From the NCBI GenBank assembly GCA_026196615.1, contig JAPHSW010000059.1:1-50669 (forward strand): a stretch of 50,669 nucleotides of DNA, read 5' to 3'. Below the pieces are notes generated by a model, which ran no database searches, was not told where the DNA came from, and saw only the letters and a list, made by a program, of their open reading frames with translations. Shown here piece after piece: positions 8,278 through 16,003 of this stretch. This DNA comes from Gammaproteobacteria bacterium (GTDB lineage: Bacteria; Pseudomonadota; Gammaproteobacteria; GRL18). The stretch's first letter is position 1; each line of letters opens with the position of its first letter. A program made the position numbers and the translations under genes.

Positions 8278-9192
8278 ATGAAAACTATCGTCAATGCATT
8301 CATTCATTGCCTTAAAATTGAACGACAGCTCTCTCCGCATACTTTATCCAGCTATCAACGTGATTTAAATCAGGCAATCGACTATTTTGTCGAATTAAAT
8401 GAAAAGTCAGGTGAAAAAATTGAATCCTGGCAACAAATTACTAGTCACCACTATCGTGCCTATGTGGCTCGACAACATCGAAAAAACCTTTCAAGTAAAA
8501 CCATTCAACGACAGTTGTCGTCATTACGTCGTTTGTATGAATATCTGATTAAAGAACAGCTGACCAGCAATAACCCACTTAAAGGAGTCACAGCACCTAA
8601 AAATGGTCGAAAACTACCTAAAGCACCTGATATTGAGCAACTGGAGCAATTACTTCATGGAGAAGGTAATGAACCCCTATTGGTAAGAGATCGAGCTATG
8701 TTTGAACTGTTTTACTCATCAGGTTTACGTTTATCTGAATTAACCAATATTGATAGCATTGATCTAAAGTTATCTGAGCACCAAATCAGAGTTTTAGGTA
8801 AAGGCAGTAAAGAAAGGGAGCTACCTATTGGGAAAAAAGCCATAGAAGCCCTTAAAAAATGGCTCAAAGTACGAGGTGAACTCGCAAAACCAGATGAACA
8901 GGCTGTCTTTGTTTCACGGTTTGGAACTCGAATTACTCAGCGAGGTGTGCAACAACGATTACAGAAAATGGCAATTGACCAGGGGCTTCCTATACATCTG
9001 CATCCTCATATGCTTCGTCATGCCTTTGCTAGCCATTTATTAGAATCCAGCGGTGATTTACGAGCAGTACAAGAGCTCCTGGGACATGCTGACATTTCCA
9101 CAACACAAATCTATACTCATCTGGATTTTCAACATCTTGCTGAAGTTTATGATAAGGCACATCCTAGAGCCAGAAAAAAGAAAACATCATAA
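8278..9192 (+). CDS. xerC: tyrosine recombinase XerC
   Basis: 304 residues with the N-terminal SAM-like core-binding domain and the full catalytic set: Arg151 (SSGLRLSEL), Lys in LGKGSKEREL, HxxR at 244-247 (HPHMLRHAF), His270 (LLGHADISTTQIYTH) and the nucleophile Tyr279. It resolves chromosome dimers with XerD at dif, and its place after dapF-DUF484 supports XerC over XerD or an integrase. The 65-base gap in front includes an A/T-rich stretch without a clear terminator. The usual next gene, a yigB-like hydrolase, is absent. Confidence 0.95.
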   Translation: MKTIVNAFIHCLKIERQLSPHTLSSYQRDLNQAIDYFVELNEKSGEKIESWQQITSHHYRAYVARQHRKNLSSKTIQRQLSSLRRLYEYLIKEQLTSNNPLKGVTAPKNGRKLPKAPDIEQLEQLLHGEGNEPLLVRDRAMFELFYSSGLRLSELTNIDSIDLKLSEHQIRVLGKGSKERELPIGKKAIEALKKWLKVRGELAKPDEQAVFVSRFGTRITQRGVQQRLQKMAIDQGLPIHLHPHMLRHAFASHLLESSGDLRAVQELLGHADISTTQIYTHLDFQHLAEVYDKAHPRARKKKTS

Positions 9193-9365
9193 GAAAAGAG
9201 CTTTGGAAGTGCTTTGAAAAGTGTCTGATTATTTTACATTTTATTTTTTTATAATATATTTATATTTTCTTTAGCTCTTGATTTAAAAAGAAATTAATTT
9301 ATTGGCTAACTAATTGCTTGTGTTATATAAGTTTGTATCTTATTCAAATAACCAAGGAAAGAAAA

Positions 9366-9893
9366 ATGAAATTAACAACAAAATTTACTATTTTATTTCT
9401 AATATTATTTCTAGGAAGTAGTGTACAGGCAACCATTGTTCCATTTTCTGATAATGTAGGTGATTATAGTAGTCCTGCAAGAAGTTCGGGGTTTCCACAT
9501 GATTTAGGAGTTGTAAAAACATTTAACTTTGAAGTGGGTGATGTTTTAGCTGCAACAATATCAGGAACTTGGGGTAACGCTGCTTTCAGTGCAAGTTCAT
9601 CAGGGGCTGATATCTATTTAGATAACATTTTAGTTGCACAGTGTATTGAATTTGCAAGTTGTTGGTTGAATTCAACTGGAACCCAGTCTTGGTCTTATAC
9701 TTTTTCTTCATCAGATCTTCTGACTGGAATACTTGATGATGGTATGGCAGAGCTAAGAGTCGTCCAGACTTCTAGCACAAATGTACGTTTAGGAGCATTA
9801 ACTCTTTCTGGGAGAGTTAAGAAGGTCCCTGAACCTGCATCTCTTTTGCTCATTGGTCTGGGTTTAATTGGGCTTCGCCTAACTAGGTCATAA
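9366..9893 (+). CDS. PEP-CTERM sorted exported protein
   Basis: 175 residues from ATG 9366, chosen because AAGGAAAG lies just upstream and a signal peptide (MKLTTKFTILFLILFLGSSVQA) starts there. The C-terminus is a textbook PEP-CTERM tail: VPEPASLLLIGLGLIGL then RLTRS. Such tails are cut by exosortase (EpsH/XrtA) and are linked to exopolysaccharide or biofilm matrix. The body is Ser- and Gly-rich and beta-prone, without a known domain. No exosortase gene is in the window. It is a single-gene unit followed by a hairpin. Confidence 0.88.
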   Translation: MKLTTKFTILFLILFLGSSVQATIVPFSDNVGDYSSPARSSGFPHDLGVVKTFNFEVGDVLAATISGTWGNAAFSASSSGADIYLDNILVAQCIEFASCWLNSTGTQSWSYTFSSSDLLTGILDDGMAELRVVQTSSTNVRLGALTLSGRVKKVPEPASLLLIGLGLIGLRLTRS

Positions 9894-9924
9894 AACTAAA
9901 TAAATTGATTTACACAATATATAA

Positions 9925-9951
9925 ACTATCGGCTTTATGACTGCCGATAGT
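9925..9951. terminator. hairpin between convergent genes
   Basis: A perfect 9-bp stem, ACTATCGGC with GCCGATAGT, around a 9-base loop, placed between the PEP-CTERM gene and the oppositely oriented lipoprotein gene. There is no T-run behind it on either strand, so it may be a weak bidirectional terminator or an mRNA 3' end stabiliser. Confidence 0.5.
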
Positions 9952-10005
9952 GACTATTATTATGTAAAGTTATGGACACATTAGTGTAATTTTTTAATGG
10001 TACTT

Positions 10006-11160
10006 TTAGTTACCTTGTTTTTCTCTTAAGCTACTCAACTTTTCAATAACTTTTTCTGCGCGTAGGATATTTTTTTTAGCAATCACATTTTGAGGTTCAT
10101 ACATTAACACTTGTTGCCAAAGTTCAATGGCTTGATGGAACTGACCATCAGTATAATTTTTATTGGCTTTAGACATTAATTGTTTAATGGTATAACTAAT
10201 GGAGCGATCTAATTCTTGTTTAATTTGAATTAGTTGAATATCATTTTGACCATTGTCATCAAGTTCTGAAATTAACTGCCTTGTTTTAAGAAAATCACCT
10301 CTGTTATAGCTCTTCTCTATTTCTTGTAGGAGACTATTTTGTTGCGTTTGGTGGCTTTTATCCTGAGATATTTTTTTCTTTTTTTGTTTACTTAAATAAG
10401 ATTTTTTTGATTGACTATTTAATTTGGATAAAATGAGCTGACGCTGCTTGCTAGGCTCTAATGTAATTGCTTGTTGAATTCGAATTCTTGCTGTTTTGAA
10501 ATGTTTTCTAGCAATTGCTTGTTCAGCAAGTAGGGTTAATTTTTTTGATAGTTCTGAGGATTCTTGATTTAGTTTTTCAACTTGTTTATAGAGTACTTCA
10601 TTTCTTGGATCGGTATTTAATTTTTCATGATAGATTGGTAGGGTTTTTATCATCCAAAGACTACGTTCTATCATGATACTCTGATCAATTGATGTTAATG
10701 ATTTTTTTTGTTGGGCAAGAAGATTTTTTTCTGTTTTAGCTAATAATCTGTTTTTTGATTCACCTAAAGGATATTTTTCTTTAGCTTGATCAATTAAATC
10801 CAATGCTTGTTTCCATTTTTTTGTTTTTATATATGTTTTTATTTGTGTGTCAATTTGTTTCTCATATTCTGTTGCTTGAGTTAATAATGTTTTTTTTCGT
10901 ATTTGTAACTCTTGATATTGAGGATGGTTTTTCTTGACATAATCAATAGTAGAGAGAGCTTTACCATATTCATTTTCTGAAGACCAGACATCAATCTGTG
11001 TCAGTATGTCATCCTGCTTAGAAGCAACAAATGCACTACCACAACCAGATAAAAAAGGAATAATCAAAAGCAATATAATGAATACATGTTTGATATCAAT
11101 TAATTGTGTAAATTTATCAATTTTATTGAGAGAGAATATTTTATTTATCATTAAAATCAT
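10006..11160 (-). CDS. lipoprotein with tetratricopeptide-like helical repeats
   Basis: 384 residues with a long N-terminal signal and lipobox LSGC (Cys40), so the mature protein is a lipoprotein. The rest is almost entirely helical and lysine/glutamine rich, with TPR-like units such as YGKALSTIDYVKKNHPQ, WKQALDLIDQAKEKYP, HFKTARIRIQQAITLEP and FHQAIELWQQVLMYEP. Such repeats usually mediate protein contacts. It overlaps the 3' end of the upstream cyclase gene by 20 bases and is certainly in its operon, so it may sense or scaffold for the cyclase in the periplasm. That link is inference. Confidence 0.82.
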   Translation of the reverse strand: MILMINKIFSLNKIDKFTQLIDIKHVFIILLLIIPFLSGCGSAFVASKQDDILTQIDVWSSENEYGKALSTIDYVKKNHPQYQELQIRKKTLLTQATEYEKQIDTQIKTYIKTKKWKQALDLIDQAKEKYPLGESKNRLLAKTEKNLLAQQKKSLTSIDQSIMIERSLWMIKTLPIYHEKLNTDPRNEVLYKQVEKLNQESSELSKKLTLLAEQAIARKHFKTARIRIQQAITLEPSKQRQLILSKLNSQSKKSYLSKQKKKKISQDKSHQTQQNSLLQEIEKSYNRGDFLKTRQLISELDDNGQNDIQLIQIKQELDRSISYTIKQLMSKANKNYTDGQFHQAIELWQQVLMYEPQNVIAKKNILRAEKVIEKLSSLREKQGN

Positions 11161-12613
11161 AATTGATTAATTTATCCATATTTTTTGTTAGGTTGATCTG
11201 ATTTTGATTGGTACATGAGTTGACCCTAAATAGAGTGACAGGGTTTTCATGGCCACGAATTTTTATACACTCTTTTTCCTCGATATCAAAGTTATCCTGC
11301 ACTCCCTTACAAGACAGCATGGTATCTGGAATGACCACTTCATTATCTTTTGCATGGCTGGCAATTCGTGCTGCCAGATTAACGGCATCTCCTATGACAG
11401 TATATTCCATTCTTTGTGTTGAGCCCATGTTGCCAGCTAATACCAGACCACTATTGGCTGCAATATGAAAGTTGATTGGAGCCTGATCTTTAGCAATACG
11501 TTTCATGTTTAGTTCAGAAATAATTCGCTGAATCAGTAAGGCGCATGATATGGCTTGATAAGAGTGATGTTCATCTTTTTTAGGTACGCCGAAGACTAAC
11601 ATAACACAGTCGCCCATAAATTTATCGACATGGCCACCATAAATGCCAGCAGACTGAGCAATATATGAAAAATACTCATTGAGTAATTGATTGGTTTTTT
11701 CAGGTTTCATGGTTTGGGATAATTTTGTAAAGCCAATAATATCAACAAATAGTACACTGGCTTCTACCTGCTCACCACCTAAATCAATGCTTTCCAAATT
11801 ACCTAGAATTTCCTGAGCAACTGTAGGTGATAAGTAGCGGGAAAAGGCTTTTTCAACAGACTCTTTGTGAAGTAAGCCATCAGCCATGACATTTAATGAG
11901 TCCATAAGCAGGCCAAACTCATCATTTCGGCGTTCATCAAAACGAAATTGATAATCACCTTTTGAAATCGCTTTGCTGGCATCAACTAAATCATTAATCG
12001 GGCGAGAAAGGCGTTTACCAAGAATAAATGCAAAAATAATACTCAGAATAATTAAGATGATGGTCGTTAAAATAATGGTATAGAGAGTTTTATTACGTGC
12101 CTGAATGAATAATGACTGGTCAAAGGTCAATAATACATATCCAATGGTGACGTCTTGATAGTTAACACTGCCGATATAGGACAAATAAGGTAGATTTGAG
12201 CTTAAAAAAAAGGTTTTAGTGGCTGCTTTGGATGTCTTGGTAGATGTTGGAAACCATAATAAGGTGGAAATTTCATCCATAGTTTTAGGGAAATTTAAAG
12301 TCGTAGGAATTAAACCATGTGCGCTTTTGGATTGTTTTTCATCAGAATAAAAGGAAATACCTAAAATTTCAGAATGTTGGGTAATATTTTTGACCAGTAC
12401 ATCCAGATCGAGAGTATCGGAAGTTAAGAAACCTTCTGTTGCTGAAGCAGAAAGCTGGCGAATTAAAATTTTAGCATAAGAGTGCATTTGCTTTTCAAGC
12501 AATTTATTTTGGTCATGAATAACCAGGCCACCTAATAGCACCATTCCAGATACAATGAGGACAATCATGGAAAGTGCAAGCTTGTGAGCAAAAGGAAAAT
12601 TAACTTTTTGCAT
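11141..12613 (-). CDS. membrane-bound class III adenylate/guanylate cyclase with HAMP domain
   Basis: 490 residues: N-terminal membrane helix (about 11-31), a periplasmic sensor region (about 32-170), second helix (about 175-198, TIILTTIILIILSIIFAFIL), HAMP (about 200-250) and a catalytic domain (about 275-460). The catalytic metal Asp are visible in VLFVDIIGF and KFMGDCVMLVFG, and the nucleotide-binding VIGDAVNLAARI follows. The product should be cAMP or cGMP; substrate cannot be decided by eye. The sensor domain resembles short periplasmic sensors of chemoreceptors. It is the first gene of a pair with a TPR lipoprotein. Confidence 0.92.
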   Translation of the reverse strand: MQKVNFPFAHKLALSMIVLIVSGMVLLGGLVIHDQNKLLEKQMHSYAKILIRQLSASATEGFLTSDTLDLDVLVKNITQHSEILGISFYSDEKQSKSAHGLIPTTLNFPKTMDEISTLLWFPTSTKTSKAATKTFFLSSNLPYLSYIGSVNYQDVTIGYVLLTFDQSLFIQARNKTLYTIILTTIILIILSIIFAFILGKRLSRPINDLVDASKAISKGDYQFRFDERRNDEFGLLMDSLNVMADGLLHKESVEKAFSRYLSPTVAQEILGNLESIDLGGEQVEASVLFVDIIGFTKLSQTMKPEKTNQLLNEYFSYIAQSAGIYGGHVDKFMGDCVMLVFGVPKKDEHHSYQAISCALLIQRIISELNMKRIAKDQAPINFHIAANSGLVLAGNMGSTQRMEYTVIGDAVNLAARIASHAKDNEVVIPDTMLSCKGVQDNFDIEEKECIKIRGHENPVTLFRVNSCTNQNQINLTKNMDKLINYDFNDK

Positions 12614-12775
12614 AGTGACTTTTACTGTGGCGATTATTGTAGCGAAGGTTAATATCTAACATAAATTTTATTTGGCTGACGACTCATAGTCATTTCATTT
12701 CTGAAACTGCGTGGATTTTATATTTTGAATCACCTATAAAAGAGAATAGGTTTTGGTAACAAAAAAACTGTGTAA

Positions 12776-12803
12776 CCTTGATTTTAGTATAAATAATCCC
12801 TAT
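12776..12803 (+). promoter_or_regulatory. heat-shock (sigma-32 type) promoter before hslVU
   Basis: CCTTGAT at 12776-12782 and CCCTAT at 12798-12803, 15 bases apart, resemble the sigma-32 consensus CTTGAA and CCCCAT-TA with its usual spacer. It sits 27 bases before the hslV start. hslVU is a classical heat-shock operon in gammaproteobacteria. Confidence 0.5.
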
Positions 12804-12829
12804 TTCAAAGGAATCATAGAACATGCAGG

Positions 12830-13393
12830 ATGAATACATTGGAACAATATAGAGGAACAACAATCCTTTCAGTGCGCCGTGGAAACCAGGTGGTTATTGG
12901 TGGTGACGGGCAGGTATCACTGAGTAATACCGTAATGAAAGGCAATGCACGTAAGGTTCGTCGTTTGTTTCACGATAAGGTTATTGCTGGCTTTGCTGGT
13001 GGAACTGCGGACGCGTTCACACTTTTTGAACGTTTTGAAGCCAAATTGGAAAAACATCGTGGGCAACTAGTGCGTGCTGCTGTTGAATTAGCAAAAGACT
13101 GGCGTACTGAACAGTCATTAAGAAAACTTGAAGCCTTGCTGGCTGTTGCTGATGAGAGTGCTTCATTAATTATTACGGGAAATGGTGATGTCATTGAACC
13201 AGAAGAAGGTTTAATGGCAATTGGTTCAGGCGGCCCCTATGCGCAGTCTGCAGCACGAGCTTTGTTGGATAATACAGACTTAAGTGCCGAAGAAATTGTT
13301 AAAAAAGGTCTCACTATTGCAGGTGATATTTGTATTTATACCAATCACAACCATACTATTGAAGTGTTGGATTTAGACAATCCAAACGATTGA
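12830..13393 (+). CDS. hslV: ATP-dependent protease subunit HslV
   Basis: Proteasome-beta-like peptidase of the HslVU complex. The catalytic Thr is the first of TTILSVRRG; the residues before it must be removed. [10 protein letters not shown] and the NARKVRRL motif are family hallmarks, and length is normal. The ATG at 12830 gives the start [11 protein letters not shown] and has only a very close AGG. The in-frame TTG at 12839 would give MEQYRGTT, the usual short leader, with AGGA about eight bases upstream, so the true start may be the TTG. Followed by hslU after 37 bases. Confidence 0.95.
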   Translation: MNTLEQYRGTTILSVRRGNQVVIGGDGQVSLSNTVMKGNARKVRRLFHDKVIAGFAGGTADAFTLFERFEAKLEKHRGQLVRAAVELAKDWRTEQSLRKLEALLAVADESASLIITGNGDVIEPEEGLMAIGSGGPYAQSAARALLDNTDLSAEEIVKKGLTIAGDICIYTNHNHTIEVLDLDNPND

Positions 13394-13430
13394 TAACAAA
13401 GAATATCTTTAACAGGAGTTAATAGAGTCG

Positions 13431-14786
13431 ATGTCTCAAATGACACCAAGAGAAATTGTTCAAGAACTGGATAAACACATTATCGGTCAGGCTGATGCCA
13501 AACGTGCTGTTGCAATTGCATTACGTAATCGTTGGCGTAGAAGCCAGGTTGAAGAACCTCTATGCAGTGAAATTACACCCAAAAACATTTTAATGATTGG
13601 TCCAACTGGTGTGGGTAAAACAGAAATTGCTCGTCGATTGGCAAAGTTAGCCAATGCACCCTTTATTAAAATTGAAGCAACAAAATTCACAGAAGTGGGC
13701 TATGTGGGCCGTGATGTTGAATCCATTATTCGAGATTTGCTTGATGTTTCAATCAAAATGACTCGTGAACAGGCAGTTGAAAAAGTACAACATCGAGCGA
13801 TGGATGCTGCTGAAGAACGAGTGTTGGATATTTTATTACCACCAGCTCGAAATGATGATAGCGATGGCTGGGATCGTACGGAATCATTGTCAACAGATAC
13901 AGGTTCATCAACTCGTCAAAAATTTCGCAAAATGTTGCGTGAAGGCAAGCTGGATGATAAAGAAATTGAAATTGAAGTGAATGCCCCCAGTGTTGGAGTT
14001 GAAATTATGGCTCCTCCGGGTATGGAAGAGATGACCAACCAGCTTCAGGGAATGTTTCAAAATTTGGGTGGTAGCGGTAAAACAAAACGTCGTAAAACAC
14101 CCGTAAAAGATGCAATGAAGATTTTAACGGAAGAAGAAGCAGCCAAGTTGGTCAACGATGAAGATATCAAACAGCAGGCGGTGAACAACGTCGAACAAAA
14201 TGGTATTGTTTTCCTTGATGAAATTGACAAAATTGCCACACGCAGTAGCGGTGGAGGCGGACCAGAAGTTTCACGAGAAGGAGTACAACGTGATTTGTTG
14301 CCATTGGTTGAAGGAAGTACCGTATCAACCAAGCACGGTATGATAAAAACCGATCACATCCTGTTTATTTGTTCTGGTGCTTTTCATGTTTCTAAGCCTT
14401 CGGATCTGATTCCTGAACTACAGGGACGACTGCCCATTCGTGTTGAGCTCAATGCTCTGGATGTTAAAGATTTCAGTCGCATATTGGTTGAACCTGATGC
14501 ATCACTGACAGAACAATATATTGCATTGATGCAAACAGAACAGTTAGAACTGAAGTTTGAGCATACTGCAGTGGAACGTATTGCTGAAGTGGCCTTTACG
14601 GTTAATGAATCCACAGAAAATATTGGCGCCAGACGCTTACACACCATTATGGAGCGTTTATTAGAATCGATCTCCTATGAGGCCTCAGATAAGCCAGGTG
14701 AAAGCCTGATGGTTGATGGTCGATATGTGGATGAACAGCTGGGTGAGTTAGCTATCAATGAAGATTTGTCACGCTACATTTTATAA
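13431..14786 (+). CDS. hslU: ATP-dependent protease ATPase subunit HslU
   Basis: 451 residues of a Clp/Hsp100 AAA+ unfoldase. Visible are the N-terminal [17 protein letters not shown], Walker [16 protein letters not shown], the pore motif region VGYVGRD, the charged I-domain (about 110-240), Walker [12 protein letters not shown], and the extreme C-terminus LSRYIL that docks into HslV. It unfolds substrates for HslV. A good ribosome site (CAGGAG) lies upstream. Confidence 0.97.
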   Translation: MSQMTPREIVQELDKHIIGQADAKRAVAIALRNRWRRSQVEEPLCSEITPKNILMIGPTGVGKTEIARRLAKLANAPFIKIEATKFTEVGYVGRDVESIIRDLLDVSIKMTREQAVEKVQHRAMDAAEERVLDILLPPARNDDSDGWDRTESLSTDTGSSTRQKFRKMLREGKLDDKEIEIEVNAPSVGVEIMAPPGMEEMTNQLQGMFQNLGGSGKTKRRKTPVKDAMKILTEEEAAKLVNDEDIKQQAVNNVEQNGIVFLDEIDKIATRSSGGGGPEVSREGVQRDLLPLVEGSTVSTKHGMIKTDHILFICSGAFHVSKPSDLIPELQGRLPIRVELNALDVKDFSRILVEPDASLTEQYIALMQTEQLELKFEHTAVERIAEVAFTVNESTENIGARRLHTIMERLLESISYEASDKPGESLMVDGRYVDEQLGELAINEDLSRYIL

Positions 14787-14876
14787 GTGACTTTTTATTA
14801 TTGGTTGAAATAGAAATTTTGAGCTTGGCCGATGGCTTCTTAATTGACCAAAAGCTTTACAAGTAGAGAAAAAAAT

Positions 14877-15248
14877 ATGTCTGAACAAAAAAAACCGACA
14901 CCAACAGAGATTAATTTACACCAAAAATCACATGAACTGGAAATTGCATTTGATGAAGGCAGTCGCTTTCACTTTACCAGTGAGTTTCTAAGAGTTCATT
15001 CTCCTTCCGCAGAGGTCAGAGGGCATGCTCCAGGAGAAGAAACACTTCAGATTGGTAAAGAAAATGTGAATATTAAAACATTAGAACCTGTGGGAAATTA
15101 TGCGGTTAAGATTGTTTTTACTGATGGTCATGATAGTGGTATTTTCTCATGGGATCTTTTCTATGAGTATGGGCAGAATCAGGAAAAAATATGGCAGGAT
15201 TATTTGCAAAAATTAAAAGATGCCGGTCATGAGCGTAAACTAAACTAA
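14877..15248 (+). CDS. DUF971 / gamma-butyrobetaine hydroxylase-like N-terminal domain protein
   Basis: 123 residues from ATG 14877 (a longer TTG reading from 14844 lacks support). The conserved part runs from EINLHQKSHELEIAFDEG through FLRVHSPSAEVRGH, and ends with HDSGIFSWDLFYEYG, the typical DUF971 pattern. It often lies just behind hslVU in gammaproteobacteria, as here. A link to iron-sulfur or metal handling has been suggested for relatives; no activity can be read from the sequence. Confidence 0.88.
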   Translation: MSEQKKPTPTEINLHQKSHELEIAFDEGSRFHFTSEFLRVHSPSAEVRGHAPGEETLQIGKENVNIKTLEPVGNYAVKIVFTDGHDSGIFSWDLFYEYGQNQEKIWQDYLQKLKDAGHERKLN

Positions 15249-15273
15249 GCTCTGAAAGCGTTTCACAAATCCA

Positions 15274-15548
15274 TTATTCAGCATATGCTTGCCAGACTTC
15301 GGATAGCCTGAAGTCTGGACTACTGGATTCAACTATTGCTCTAATAATATTAGGATTGTTCTGAGCAGCACGATCCAGTTGGCTTATTATATTAATATCT
15401 GCTGCATTCATATCATATTCAGTGTATTGATACTTATCGCTATCATAGTTTTTTTGTTAGCCTGGATAATTTCCTTGCCTGTCACCAGAGCAGAAGCTAA
15501 AATCTCAATTCCTTTGTCATTATCAATAAAGTTTACTTTTATCATCAT
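15274..15548 (-). pseudogene. small gene broken by a frameshift in an A7 tract
   Basis: Reading the minus strand from ATG 15548, one frame gives MMIKVNFIDNDKGIEILAS and continues ...LVTGKEIIQANKK, then soon stops. The next frame carries on smoothly with YDSDKYQYTEYDMNAADIN and ...NPNIIRAIVESSSPDFRL, ending AYAE and a stop at 15274-15276. The break is in a run of seven A (plus-strand T at 15449-15455); one more A restores a continuous protein of about 91 residues. The GxEILASxLVTGKEII pattern recalls a conserved family of unknown role whose members are longer, so the C-terminus may also be lost. Could be a true mutation, slippage, or a homopolymer sequencing error. Confidence 0.55.
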
Positions 15549-15611
15549 AAGTCTTTAACTTAATTTGAAGTGGCCAAAAATGGGCATCAATTACTTTAAA
15601 TAGATGAAAAT

Positions 15612-15633
15612 AGAGAGCAATTTTTTGCTCTCT
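15612..15633. terminator. hairpin in the gap before the Rad50-like operon
   Basis: AGAGAGCAA and TTGCTCTCT form a perfect 9-bp stem with a four-T loop. No T-run follows on either strand. It lies upstream of the broken gene on the minus strand and of the operon at 15806. The remaining bases to 15805 hold only the likely promoter and the ribosome site of the next gene. Confidence 0.4.
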
Positions 15634-15805
15634 TAGATATTACTTAATGTCATTAATCAAGAAAAATTATATTATTTGCATTACTGATTGTAAGTGATAT
15701 GAATAATAGTGTATCTTAAAATGCTTATGAATCATTCAATTCCTAGAATAATATGAGATTTCTAAGAATTTCATCAATAATTTATCAATTTTATAGGAGA
15801 TCGTC

Positions 15806-16003
15806 ATGTCGGGTGCAGTGGATACCAAACCTCTGAATATGACTGAGCGTCAAACGACCATTGAAGAGTTTACAAACTTTTGTCATGAAGAAAAAGAACG
15901 CCGGATGAATTCAGGTGATGATTTTGATGAAAAATCCTTTGAAGATGCCAAAGAACTGACTTTGCGTAAGCTTCAGGTACTTGAAGATGAGGGATGGGTA
16001 TGA
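15806..16003 (+). CDS. 65-residue acidic protein, partner of the Rad50-like ATPase
   Basis: A small, highly charged helical protein with a good ribosome site (TAGGAG) seven bases before the ATG. Visible features are ERQTTIEEFTNFCHEEKE, an acidic middle (DDFDEKSFEDAKEL) and the end QVLEDEGWV. No known domain, no signal peptide. Its stop overlaps the ATG of the next gene (ATGA), so translation is coupled and the two probably act together. No function can be given; an adaptor or regulator of the ATPase is the simplest guess. Confidence 0.72.
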   Translation: MSGAVDTKPLNMTERQTTIEEFTNFCHEEKERRMNSGDDFDEKSFEDAKELTLRKLQVLEDEGWV

